DNA from: Dickeya zeae NCPPB 2538
GTDB taxonomy: Bacteria > Pseudomonadota > Gammaproteobacteria > Enterobacterales > Enterobacteriaceae
DNA: 64,000 nucleotides
Assembly: GCF_000406165.1 (NCBI RefSeq)
Contig: NZ_CM001977.1
Span: forward strand, 607,090-671,089
Direction: 5' to 3'
Shown: piece after piece, positions 16,690-25,877 of the stretch
Numbering within the stretch: the first letter of the stretch is position 1
How the letters are laid out: the number at the start of each line of letters is the position of its first letter
Made by a program: the position numbers and the translations under genes
The notes under the pieces: generated by a model
Databases searched by the model: none
Seen by the model: only the letters and a program-made list of their open reading frames with translations
What the model was told of the DNA's origin: nothing

Positions 16690-17739
16690 ATGGCGTCTTT
16701 CGCCCTAAAATCCGTTCTCTTTCTCGGTGTTCTTGGCGTGCTGAGCGCCTGTAAACCGCAATCATCCGCTGAAAATTCGCGCCCGTTTACCACCTTTGAA
16801 GGTAAAACCATGGGCACGTTCTATAGCGTGAAGATAAGCGGGGCGTTGCCGGAAAGCAGCCAGCAGTTGCAACAGGAAGTCGATGCGTTGCTGGAGCAGG
16901 CGAACAACGAGATTTCCACGTACCGTAGTGATTCGGTTTTATCCCGTTTTAACCGCTACGTTGGGACAGACCCTCAGCCAATCAGTAACGGCATGGCGGA
17001 TATTATTCTGGCCGCACAGCGTATCGGCCGGGCAACCGGCGGGGCGATGGATATCACGGTAGGGCCGCTGGTTAACCTGTGGGGGTTCGGGCCGCAGAAG
17101 CAGCCGACCAGGGTACCCAGCCAGCAACAGATTGATGAGGCGCGGCATAAAGTGGGGCTAAACCACCTGCGTCTGATCAGTAATAATCAGGGCGAATGGC
17201 TGCAAAAAGATCTGCCCGATATGTATGTGGATCTCTCCACGCTGGGCGAGGGATACGGCGCTGAGTTGCTGGCGCAACTGATGACCCGTAAAGGCATCAC
17301 CAATTATCTGGTGTCGGTCGGCGGGGCGATTTCCAGTCGAGGTGTCAACGGTCAGGGACAACCCTGGCGGGTCGCTATTCAGAAACCCACCGATAAAGAA
17401 AACGCGATTCAGGCCGCGGTTGACCTGCAGGGCTACGGTATCAGTACCTCCGGTAGTTATCGCAATTATTTCGAGCAGGATGGCAAGCGCTACTCTCATA
17501 TCATCGACCCGGCTACGGGGCGGCCGATTACCCATCAGTTGGTTTCCGCCACCGTGATTGCCAGAACGGCGCTGGAAGCCGATGGCTGGGATACCGGGTT
17601 GATGGTGCTGGGCACCGAAAAAGCGTTGAAGCTAGCGGAACAGCAGGGACTGGCGGTTTACCTGATTACCAAAACCGATAAAGGATTTGAGGCGGTGATG
17701 ACCCCGCAGTTCAAGGCGTTTTTGTTACCGACGCCATAA
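16690..17739 (+). CDS. apbE: FAD:protein FMN transferase ApbE (lipoprotein form)
   Basis: Attaches FMN covalently to a threonine of FMN_bind-domain proteins in the periplasm. The 349-residue product begins with a lipoprotein signal whose lipobox is LSAC (residue about 20). It has the ApbE landmarks GKTMGTFYSVKISG, DITVGPLVNLWGFGP, VDLSTLGEGYGAELL and YSHIIDPATGRPI. The ATG at 16690 follows AAGGAG; the in-frame GTG at 16669 would spoil the signal peptide. A second, cytoplasmic-type ApbE lies 3.5 kb downstream, so the two probably serve different compartments. Confidence 0.92.
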   Translation: MASFALKSVLFLGVLGVLSACKPQSSAENSRPFTTFEGKTMGTFYSVKISGALPESSQQLQQEVDALLEQANNEISTYRSDSVLSRFNRYVGTDPQPISNGMADIILAAQRIGRATGGAMDITVGPLVNLWGFGPQKQPTRVPSQQQIDEARHKVGLNHLRLISNNQGEWLQKDLPDMYVDLSTLGEGYGAELLAQLMTRKGITNYLVSVGGAISSRGVNGQGQPWRVAIQKPTDKENAIQAAVDLQGYGISTSGSYRNYFEQDGKRYSHIIDPATGRPITHQLVSATVIARTALEADGWDTGLMVLGTEKALKLAEQQGLAVYLITKTDKGFEAVMTPQFKAFLLPTP

Positions 17740-18353
17740 GGCTTGTCGATGCGATAAGTTTTATTGACGTTATAAGCCTTCCTGATGCCTGATGGTTTCC
17801 TTCAGGCGTCGGGTTTGGGAAGATGTTTTATTACGGGCACTGGACAGATAAAATAAAGCACCGAAATACGAATCGCCATGATTTCATGCTAACCCCCATG
17901 AGTGGATTTTTATTTTACGGTTAATGATTATGAACCGGTGTTTTATTTATTAGAGGCAATTTGTCATATTTTTTTCTGGTGTTGACCCTGCTGTTACCGC
18001 TTTCGCAAACCCTGTTCTCCTGCCACCGTTATGCTTAGCGCCAAAGCCGTCTTCTGGCGCATGATGCCTTCGTCAGCCCCTTGCTGTCTCATGTCATCGT
18101 TTTTCTTGCTCAGGTAAATGAAGCGTTACCTTATTTAAAATAAATGTGAACAACTTATTTTCCCTTTTACCAGGCTTTAAACAACACGATGACATAATAG
18201 TGGTTTATTAGTTAATTAACTAAATTGATTATTTAGAAACTAAAAAGCCAATCATATTAACGCTATGACATCGGCCCATTAAGAAAAATCAAAAACAATA
18301 AACCGATAACCCATTCAAAGCCTATAAAACATTGGTAATTTATGGAGTCTCTT
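17740..18353. promoter_or_regulatory. AT-rich region upstream of the fumarate-reductase-like gene
   Basis: A 614-bp spacer without a convincing gene. The last 200 bp are very AT-rich and contain the TTAG/CTAA palindromes listed separately. The ATG used for the next gene follows GGAG at 18344-18347. Anaerobic regulator boxes (FNR TTGAT-N4-ATCAA) were looked for and not found as a good match. Confidence 0.5.
18208..18244. promoter_or_regulatory. Overlapping TTAG/CTAA palindromes (operator-like)
   Basis: TTAGTTAATTAACTAA at 18208-18223 is a perfect 16-bp palindrome. It is followed by CTAAAT-N5-ATTTAG at 18220-18236 and TTTAG-AAA-CTAAA at 18232-18244, so TTAG and CTAA half sites alternate. They lie 110-146 bp before the start codon. 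MarR/SlyA-type operators often have TTAG...CTAA ends; the regulator is not identified. Confidence 0.5.
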
Positions 18354-21130
18354 ATGAGCGTTAATAACCAGGTATTCAGTCCGTTTACCTTGCCTAACGG
18401 CGTCGAACTTAAAAATCGTCTGCTGATGGCACCGATGACCACCTGTACCGGCTTTTATGACGGTACCGTCACCAGGGAACTGGTGGAGTACTATCAGGTG
18501 CGTGCCGGTAGTATCGGGGCGGTGATCGTGGAGTGCTGCTTTATCGACGATAAAGGGCTGGCATTTCCGGGCGCCATCGGTATCGACCACGACAATAAAA
18601 TCGCCGGGCTTGCAAAAATCGCCTCTGCCATCAAGGAGAAAGGCTCAAAGGCTATTTTGCAAATCTACCACGGCGGTCGCATGGTGGAGCCGAAACTGAT
18701 TGGCGGACGTTCACCGGTTGGGCCCAGTGCAGTGGCCGCACCGCGTGAAGGCGCAGCGGTGCCGCTGGCGCTCACGGGCGAGGAAGTCGAGGCGATGATC
18801 GCCAAATTTGGCGAAGGGGTACGCCGTGCGATTGAAGCAGGGTTCGACGGCGTGGAAATCCACGGTGCCAATACTTATCTGATTCAGCAGTTTTACTCAC
18901 CGAACTCCAACCAGCGCACCGACGAATGGGGCGGTAGCCGCGACAACCGTGCCAGATTTCCGCTCGCGGTGCTGGATATCACCCACAAAATGGCGCGCCA
19001 GTACGCGGACGCTTCTTTCATCATTGGCTATCGCTTTTCACCGGAAGAAATCGAAGAACCGGGCATCCGCTTTGACGACACCCTGTACCTGTTGGAGAAA
19101 CTGGCGGCTCGCGGGCTGGATTATCTGCATTTCTCCATGGGGTATACCCTGCGTTCTTCCATCGTCGATACTACCGATCCTACCCCGCTGATTGGTAAAT
19201 ATGTCGCGATGCGTTCTGACACGCTGGCTAAAGTACCGGTTATCGGCGTGGGCGGGGTGGTTAATCAAGCCGATGCCGATGCCGCGCTGGAGCATGGTTA
19301 CGATCTGGTGGCGGTAGGGAAAGCCTGCATTGCTTACCCGGACTGGACCGATCGGCTCATCAGCCAGCAGAAAATCGATTTGTTTATCGACAGCACCCAG
19401 CGTGAGACCCTGACTATTCCAGAACCGTTGTGGCGTTTCTCACTGGTGGAAGCGATGATCCGCGATATGAGTCTGGCGGCGAAAAAATTCAAAGCTGGCG
19501 TTTTTCAGGAAACCGTACAGGATGATGTCGGCGAGCTGGTTATTAACATCAGTCTGGAAACGGACCGCATCGCCGATGTGACACTTGCGCCCCATGCGCA
19601 GTTGCATACTGAATTTGTCAGCAGCTTTGAGGTGATTCGTTCCCGAATTCTGGAGGCAAACAGCCCGCATGTGGATGCTGTGACTGGCGCGACGGTGCAA
19701 AGTGAAGCGGTGAAAAAAGCCGTCTCCAAGGCGCTGGCCCGCTCCTGTAAGGCGGCGATTGTGGAGGAGGGCGGCGACCCGGCTGAGATGGATTGTTACG
19801 ACGTGGTGGTGATCGGCAGTGGTGGAGCGGGCCTGGCGGCGGCGATTCAGGCCTGTGACGACGGTGCCCGCGTGCTGATTGTCGAGAAAATGTCCAGCAT
19901 CGGTGGCAACACCATCAAAGCGTCTGTCGGCATGAATGCGGCAGGCACGCGTTTCCAGAAAATGCGCGGTATTGTTGACGACAAGCAGCGTTTCTACGAG
20001 GAGACTCTGAAAGGCGGTAAACAAAAAATAACCCCGATTTGCTGAAACGATTCGTCGAAGGTGCGCCGATGGCGATCGACTGGCTGGCAGAGCGTGGTAT
20101 CGAACTGAACGACATTACTATTACTGGCGGCATGAGCGTGGATCGTACCCACCGACCGGCAGATGGCTCGGCGGTTGGCGGTTTCCTGATCAGTGGGCTG
20201 GTCAAAAATATCAATAAGCGCAACATCGATGTCATGCTGGAAACCGCGGTCATCGATATCCTCCACGACGCCGGAGCGGTGACCGGAGTGCGGGTGCAGA
20301 GCGAAGACAACGAGCAACTGACCATCGCCACCAAAGGGGTGATCGTTGCCACTGGCGGTTTCAGCGCTAATCGCGACATGGTACTGAAATACCGCCCGGA
20401 TCTGGATGGTTTTGTCACCACCAATCATAGCGGTGCGACTGGTTGTGGTATTGCCATTCTGGAGAAGGTCGGTGCGGATACGGTGGACCTAGGCGAGATC
20501 CAGATCCATCCCACGGTGGAGCAGAACACCTCGTATCTGATCTCGGAATCCATTCGCGGCGGCGGTGCGATTCTGGTGAATCAGCAGGGCCAGCGCTTCT
20601 TTAACGAAATGGAAACCCGTGACAAGGTGTCGGCGTCAATCATCGCTCTGCCGGAGAAGTACGCTTATATCTTGTTTGATGAGCAGGTGAGGGCGAAAAA
20701 CAAGGCAGCGGACGAGTATTTATCCCGTGGTTTTGTGGTGAGTGCGGCCTCTCCACGTGAACTGGCGGATAAACTGGCTATCGATGCTGATGCACTACAA
20801 GCGACGCTGACGCGCTATAACCGCTTTGTTGAAAAACGGCATGACGACGATTTCGGCCGCCAAACCGCGCTGCGTCATCCGCTCAATCAGGGGCCGTTTT
20901 ACGCTATTCGCATCGCGCCCGGTGTACATCACACCATGGGCGGTGTGGTGATCAATACTGATACCGCCGTGCTGGACCGCAAGAAACGGGTGATTCGGGG
21001 CGCTTTCGCTGCCGGTGAAGTGGTGGGCGGTATCCACGGTGGCAACCGCATCGGCGGTAACGCCATCGCCGATATCATTGTGTTTGGCATTCAGGCAGGC
21101 CGTAACGCCGCGACTTACGTGCGCATGTAA
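18354..21130 (+). pseudogene. Soluble NADH:fumarate reductase-like flavoprotein, split by a frameshift
   Basis: Three domains are visible in order. An old-yellow-enzyme NADH/FMN barrel covers residues 1 to about 370 (PFTLPNGVELKNRLLMAPMT, GVEIHGANTYLIQQF). An FMN_bind domain follows with the flavinylation motif DAVTGAT (Thr447 expected to carry FMN). Then comes a flavocytochrome-c type FAD domain (YDVVVIGSGGAGLAAAIQA, then FFNEMETRDKVSASI and HTMGGVVINTDTAV). This is the layout of the Klebsiella cytoplasmic NADH:fumarate oxidoreductase (recalled). The first frame ends at 20045 after ...KQKITPIC; the rest continues in another frame (to 21130). Adding one A to the A6 tract at 20023-20028 restores one 925-residue frame (KQKNNPDLLKRFVEG). 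The start ATG at 18354 has GGAG 6 bp upstream. A cytoplasmic ApbE follows, as in Klebsiella. It could be a true mutation, a sequencing error or, less likely, recoding. Confidence 0.85.
20023..20028 (+). other. A6 tract at the frameshift
   Basis: The six A residues in CAAAAAATAACC mark where the two halves of the flavoprotein change frame. Seven A residues would keep the frame open. Homopolymers are common sites of indels and of read errors. Confidence 0.8.
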
Positions 21131-21161
21131 GTACGGGGCTCGTGTCAGTCTATCATTCCAA

Positions 21162-21190
21162 CCTGCGTCAGCCCTCGCTGCTGACGCAGG
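21162..21190 (+). repeat. Hairpin between the flavoprotein and apbE2
   Basis: CCTGCGTCAGC and GCTGACGCAGG form a perfect 11-bp stem with a 7-nt loop, in the 91-bp gap before the second apbE. A short TTTTT lies 8 bp downstream, so partial termination or a differential-expression device is possible. Confidence 0.6.
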
Positions 21191-21221
21191 CTCGATGTGT
21201 TTTTCTTCAGAGGTACCCGCT

Positions 21222-22202
21222 ATGTCGCCAGAGGATCGGATGTATACCTATTCCACCGTGCTGATGGGGTCGCCCATCCTGCTCAAATTGTTTGAACCGA
21301 ATGAAGCACTGGCATTGCGGGTGTTTGGTCGCATTAAACAACTGGAAGATGTGTTGACCGTTAATCGGGCTAACTCTGAGGTGATGGCTATTAATCAGGC
21401 GGCAGGAAAACACCCGGTTGTCGTCAGCCCGTGGTTGTTTAACCTGATTACGCGGGCCAGAGAGGTCAGCCTGCTGGAAGGCAGTTGCTTTAATGTCACT
21501 ATCGGACCGGTGGTAAAGCGCTGGAAAATCGGCTTTCAGGGCGAAAGGGTGCCGCCTGCCGATGAGTTGCGTGCGTTACTGGCGCTGACCGACCCTCGTC
21601 ACGTCATTCTTGATGCCAAGGCGCGCTCGGTATGGCTGGAAAAAGCAGGGATGGAAATCGATTTAGGGGCGATAGCGAAGGGCTATATTGCGGATGTTAC
21701 CAGGCAATTTCTCTACCAGCACCACGTCTATCATGCGCTGATCAATCTGGGCGGGAATGTCCTGGCTATCGGCAGACCGCAAAGCGCCCATCAGGCCGCC
21801 TGGTCGGTGGGGTTACAAAAGCCGTTTGGCGAGAGTCATGAACTGCTTGGGCTGATACAGGTAGTGAACAAGTCGATAGTGACATCCGGTATCTATGAAC
21901 GATATTTCACATTTGAGGGGCGCATTTATCACCATATCTTTGATCCCAAAACAGGTTATCCACTCGATAATGAAATACTGAGCGTCACACTCATCACCGA
22001 TGCGTCTATTGATGGAGACATTTATACCACGCTGCTTTATGGCATGGGGGTAGAAAAAGGGCTGGCTTATCTCTCGCAACGCTCGGATATTGATGCCATT
22101 TTTGTCACCAGAGATCAAAAAATAGTCCTTTCATCACAACGTCATTGTGTATTTTTACAATTAGATACAGATTATTTGGTGGTGATAGCAGGGGATGAAT
22201 AA
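21222..22202 (+). CDS. Cytoplasmic ApbE-type flavin transferase
   Basis: The 326-residue ApbE family member lacks a signal peptide (MSPEDRMYTYSTVLMGSPIL). It should therefore act in the cytoplasm, presumably on the FMN_bind Thr of the preceding flavoprotein, as described for the Klebsiella pair. ApbE landmarks are present: FNVTIGPVVKRWKIGF, MEIDLGAIAKGYIAD, ALINLGGNVLAIG and YHHIFDPKTGYPLD. The ATG at 21222 follows AGAGG; the frame is open upstream to 21015, but that would overlap the previous gene and has no support. If the partner is truly broken, this gene may have lost its substrate. Confidence 0.88.
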   Translation: MSPEDRMYTYSTVLMGSPILLKLFEPNEALALRVFGRIKQLEDVLTVNRANSEVMAINQAAGKHPVVVSPWLFNLITRAREVSLLEGSCFNVTIGPVVKRWKIGFQGERVPPADELRALLALTDPRHVILDAKARSVWLEKAGMEIDLGAIAKGYIADVTRQFLYQHHVYHALINLGGNVLAIGRPQSAHQAAWSVGLQKPFGESHELLGLIQVVNKSIVTSGIYERYFTFEGRIYHHIFDPKTGYPLDNEILSVTLITDASIDGDIYTTLLYGMGVEKGLAYLSQRSDIDAIFVTRDQKIVLSSQRHCVFLQLDTDYLVVIAGDE

Positions 22203-22754
22203 TGAAAATAAATTTAATAAATGGAGTATTGTCTGGTTGTTTAAAATATCACCCAGTATTAATTTAACTGAATAATGGCGTGAAGAATTTCCATAGTGTG
22301 ATTGATTTCTGATTTAAATGGTTCACTGGCTGGATAATCGATTTCTTAAATCGTCATAGGGTTTTATTCCCCTGATAACGATGTAGGTTATTTGGGCTGA
22401 CATCCGACTTTTCGATAGCGTAATTCCCTCTATTTACCCCCCTCCCATTTATTTTGTTTATCCCTGAAAACGGGGTGGTTTTTTGTAAAAAAATAAATAA
22501 CATTAAATATCAATACGTTATTATTGTTTTCATGGCTTCATAACATGTGGCTCACGGTCGGCGTTGCTGTGGTTCCACACAGCAGGATACTTTTTTATTA
22601 AATATCTTTGTGATAATGCTATTCACTCCGTACGTTATGTGTTTTTTAATTCCGTCGCCTACAGATGGGATGTTGAAACGCGTAGGTTTATATCCTGGTG
22701 TTCGTTTCATCCACCAGCTTTTATTTTGGATAATCAATAGTAAGACGGACTGTT
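22203..22754. other. AT-rich spacer before the chemoreceptor gene
   Basis: A 552-bp region with no credible gene. Short A/T runs dominate; a GGGGTGGTTTTTTG stretch near 22472-22485 with an upstream CCC could be a weak terminator. The chemoreceptor promoter should lie in the last 200 bp, but I could not assign one. Confidence 0.4.
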
Positions 22755-24404
22755 ATGAATAATATTAGAATTGGCACACGGCTTTGGATGGCATTGGGTT
22801 TCATGATGCTGCTGGTTATCATTATGGCATTGAGTAGTATCAGCCGCCTGCAATCCCTCGGCAATACAACCGTATCGATTACAGACAACATTTACGCTAA
22901 CGTTGACGCCGCCTCTTCAATCGGCTTCTTCACCGCTGATATGAGTCGGCTTGCTCGCAATATCATTCTGATGGATGACCCGGAAAGAAAAGCGGGTTTC
23001 TTACGCGATTACAATACAGAAAAAAACCAGATCAACGTGATGACAGAACTGCTGCGAAACCACGTTGAAACCGACAAAGGCAGAGAGATTTTTACGGCCA
23101 TGCAACGTAACGGCGAGCAGTTCTTCCCGTTTATTGATGATGTTGTGGCGCTGGGGATGCAGGGTAAAAAAGAAGAGGCGACCCGACTTCTTTTCGGCCC
23201 CCGCTATCAGAGCCAGATTAGCTACATGGCGGCATTAAAAGAGATGGTGCAATTCCAGCGTAAAAGGATGAGCGACGGCGCAGCGCGAGTCATTAATGAG
23301 CGTGATAACGCAGTGATATTACTAGCGGTGACCACCGCTATTGCATTACTCCTGGGGATATTCTTTGCGTGGGGGATCACCCGCAGTGTGACCCGTCCTC
23401 TACAGCAGGCACTGCTGTCGGCGCAGCGAATCGCCCGTGGTGACCTGAGTGGCGACGTGCCGACAGGGAGCCGGGATGAAACGGGCCGGTTGCTCAATGC
23501 GATTGGCGAGATGCAAGAATCCCTGACCCGCACCGTCAGCACGGTAAGAAGCAATGCCGAGAGCGTGGCATCGGCCAGCATGCAGATAGCACAGGGCAAT
23601 AGCGATCTGTCACAACGCACCGAAGCGCAAGCCAGTGCGCTGGAACAAACGGCATCGACGATGAGCGAACTGGGTATTACGGTAAAAAATAACGCCGACA
23701 GCGCCCGCGAGGCCAGACAGCTGGCGGTAAACGTTCAGCGTGTTGCCCGGGAAGGGAGTGACGTCACGTCTGAGATAACCAGCACCATGCAATTGATAGA
23801 CAGTAGCTCCAGACGTATTTCGGACATCACGACGGTTATCGATGGTATCGCTTTCCAGACCAATATTCTGGCGCTGAATGCCGCCGTGGAAGCGGCCCGT
23901 GCGGGAGAACACGGCAAAGGCTTCGCCGTTGTGGCAAGCGAAGTGCGAAGCCTGGCGCAGCGCAGCGCGACGGCATCAGGTGAAATTCGGCAGTTGATCG
24001 CCTCCAACGTGGAAAACGTGGATCGCGGCAGCGAGCTGGTCAGCCGGGCCGGCGAAACCATGACCGGCATCGTGACCGCCGTGGGGCAACTGACGGACAC
24101 AGTCGCGGAAATCAGCGTTGCCAGCGAAGAGCAAGCGCGGGGTATCGAGCAGGTTGGCGTGGCGCTGAGCGGGATGGATCAAACCACACAGCAGAACGCA
24201 GCGCTGGTTGAGGAGTCAGCTTCGGCGTCACAGAGTCTGCAAGAGCAGGCAACACAGCTTCTGCAGTCTGTATCGGTGTTCAATATTGGCACGTTTGCTG
24301 CCGCACCGGTGTCGCTGGCGCCGCCTTCCGTTGCCAGACTGAGTAAGCCGAAATCAACGACAGCGCTACAGAGCACAGCAACAGAAGGCTGGACGCGTTT
24401 CTAA
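22755..24404 (+). CDS. Methyl-accepting chemotaxis protein
   Basis: Transmembrane chemoreceptor of 549 residues. TM1 covers about residues 10-30 (MALGFMMLLVIIMALSSI). A four-helix-bundle ligand domain of about 155 residues follows, then TM2 near 190-212 and a HAMP domain (RSVTRPLQQALLSAQRIARGDL). The cytoplasmic signalling helix has the invariant hairpin tip (AFQTNILALNAAVEAARAGE, GKGFAVVASEVRSLAQRS). The C terminus GWTRF fits the xWxxF pentapeptide that docks CheR/CheB. The ligand cannot be predicted. It stands alone between the flavoprotein locus and the ileX islet. Confidence 0.93.
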   Translation: MNNIRIGTRLWMALGFMMLLVIIMALSSISRLQSLGNTTVSITDNIYANVDAASSIGFFTADMSRLARNIILMDDPERKAGFLRDYNTEKNQINVMTELLRNHVETDKGREIFTAMQRNGEQFFPFIDDVVALGMQGKKEEATRLLFGPRYQSQISYMAALKEMVQFQRKRMSDGAARVINERDNAVILLAVTTAIALLLGIFFAWGITRSVTRPLQQALLSAQRIARGDLSGDVPTGSRDETGRLLNAIGEMQESLTRTVSTVRSNAESVASASMQIAQGNSDLSQRTEAQASALEQTASTMSELGITVKNNADSAREARQLAVNVQRVAREGSDVTSEITSTMQLIDSSSRRISDITTVIDGIAFQTNILALNAAVEAARAGEHGKGFAVVASEVRSLAQRSATASGEIRQLIASNVENVDRGSELVSRAGETMTGIVTAVGQLTDTVAEISVASEEQARGIEQVGVALSGMDQTTQQNAALVEESASASQSLQEQATQLLQSVSVFNIGTFAAAPVSLAPPSVARLSKPKSTTALQSTATEGWTRF

Positions 24405-24428
24405 TCCAACCTGAATCGCGTGAGCGGT

Positions 24429-24474
24429 GATGGCGCAAATGCTGCAGGTAAAAAATATCAGCGTTTGCGCCATG
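24429..24474. repeat. Inverted repeat after the chemoreceptor gene
   Basis: ATGGCGCAAA and TTTGCGCCAT arms, extended by TGCTG/CAGCG, flank an A-rich loop. No T tract follows, so this is a possible but weak terminator. Confidence 0.4.
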
Positions 24475-24566
24475 CATCCTGAGCAAGGGTAAACAGTAGG
24501 CTGGGCGGCCCATAACTATTTTTTGTACAATCAGGGATGTGGTTTCACCACAAAAAGTTCTTTAAT

Positions 24567-24720
24567 TTGGCTCGTTACAACTTTCCCGATGAAGTCTGGT
24601 CGCTGATTTCTCCCATGCAGCGCTACCAGAAAGAAGCCCTTCCAGAGGTGGGAGTCCTTACTTTGCGCACAGACATATCATGAATGGCAAATTTTGTGCT
24701 CTTTACTCTGGCGCGTTTTG
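24567..24720 (+). mobile_element. IS5-family transposase N-terminal remnant
   Basis: The translation from the TTG at 24567 reads ARYNFPDEVWSLISPMQRYQ. After a frameshift near 24650 it continues GSPYFAHRHIMNGKFCALYSGAF. This follows the N-terminal pattern of IS5/IS427-group transposases (R-Y-x-L-x-D-x-x-W-x-L-I-x-P, then GRPYxDHRxVLNGIxWVLRSGA). No further transposase, inverted ends or target duplication are recognisable, so it is a decayed scrap. The following 255 bp to 24975 hold only short inverted repeats and no gene. Confidence 0.5.
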
Positions 24721-24975
24721 AAAGCACAAAAGGTCGGATATTACCGCCCGGATATTTCCGGACGGTAGGTAGCAAATGAGATAACGCTTCCACCACCGGT
24801 CGTTTCTAAAACAGACAATGTGCTTATTGACAGTTTGGTACGGTGGCAGTATTCGTGTTGGCTACTGCGTTGATATTGGTGAACGCAGCTGCATTGTTGG
24901 AAGCCTGGAAACAGTAAAATTTTTTGTATGGATAATAAATTAAGTTTTCGTTAGCGTTTTTTTAAAAAAAACACC

Positions 24976-25653
24976 TTAACTAGCGATGAAATTTAGAGAG
25001 CCATCCAACGTATAAGCTAAGTTTTCTGATCCTGGACCGAAGGGGATTTTAACTGGCTTGCCCATGCTATTTGCTGATGTGCTTCTGGCATACATCGAAT
25101 CCATGGCATACATCGAGTCCGTTGCAGGCAGTACGATCCCCTGTTTAAAATTGGTGACAACCAAATAATATGACAATTTCGATATCATAAAGTAGTAATT
25201 CATATTAGGGCTGCCCTGCATTATTATCGCAGGCAGTTTATAGATAAATAGGGCAATACCCATGGTCAGTGCATTCGAAACCGTAAAACTTGAATCGGTT
25301 GAGACTTTTAATTTGTCAGTAATATTTTTGTCTAAATAAGGTATGCCAGAGAAAAAACCGGCATTGTTATAGCTAATGGGCAGTGAATTTTTTCCGCCGG
25401 AAAAATTCGGAAATACGGGTGTGGGATCTTGCCCTTTAGAAAATGCCACACCAATATCAATCTGCCCGCTGGTATTACCCCAACCTAACCCATAATCGGT
25501 TTCATCCCATGAGAAGGTAGCATTCCCACTGTTATTGATCGGCTTCAACAACCAGACAAGTGAGAAGTTACTATTGTCTGAGGAGTCGCCTATATATATG
25601 GCCACATTTTGCTGCAGACCACTCTTATTGGTCACGGTTACTGAATAAGCCAC
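24976..25653 (-). CDS. RhiA-like protein, paralogue 1
   Basis: A 225-residue protein starting at a GTG (MAYSVTVTNKSGLQQN) behind AAGGA. It parallels its neighbour at 25878-26507: N-terminal YSVTVTNKSG, then SLVWLLKPINNSGNATFSWD, GGKNSL, STDSSFTV and PAIIMQGSPNMNYYF. The pattern recalls the rhizosphere-induced RhiA of Rhizobium leguminosarum (F-x-W-x-x-D-Y-x-x-x-W then PGV), whose biochemical role is unknown. No signal peptide or membrane helix; predicted all-beta. An 18-bp tandem duplication (DSMYAM/DSMYAR) lies near residue 180. No T-rich terminator was clear downstream. Confidence 0.65.
   Translation of the reverse strand: MAYSVTVTNKSGLQQNVAIYIGDSSDNSNFSLVWLLKPINNSGNATFSWDETDYGLGWGNTSGQIDIGVAFSKGQDPTPVFPNFSGGKNSLPISYNNAGFFSGIPYLDKNITDKLKVSTDSSFTVSNALTMGIALFIYKLPAIIMQGSPNMNYYFMISKLSYYLVVTNFKQGIVLPATDSMYAMDSMYARSTSANSMGKPVKIPFGPGSENLAYTLDGSLNFIAS
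25087..25122. repeat. 18-bp tandem duplication inside RhiA-like paralogue 1
   Basis: GGCATACATCGAATCCAT (25087-25104) is followed directly by GGCATACATCGAGTCCGT (25105-25122). It encodes two consecutive DSMYA units and is absent from the sister gene. Confidence 0.85.
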
Positions 25654-25788
25654 AATAGGGATCCTTATTAAGGCAAACTTAGGCGACAGTGCTTTCTGTG
25701 TTATCGTGCGTTCATGATAGGGAGTAAAATCATAACAAACTGATTTCTATCAATGTGTGAAGCTCAGATAACCCTGTTTTTTTCAAAA

Positions 25789-25820
25789 AACCAACCTGTC
25801 GTTTCCTCCAGGTTGGTTTC
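25789..25820 (-). terminator. Terminator of RhiA-like paralogue 2
   Basis: AACCAACCTG and CAGGTTGGTT form a 10-bp stem; on the minus strand a TTTTTTG run follows. It lies 60 bp after the paralogue 2 stop and separates the two genes transcriptionally. Confidence 0.85.
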
Positions 25821-25877
25821 TCTGACTACAGCCGTGAATAAAGTCGCTACAAATATCCTTTCGGGAAAACCACTCTA

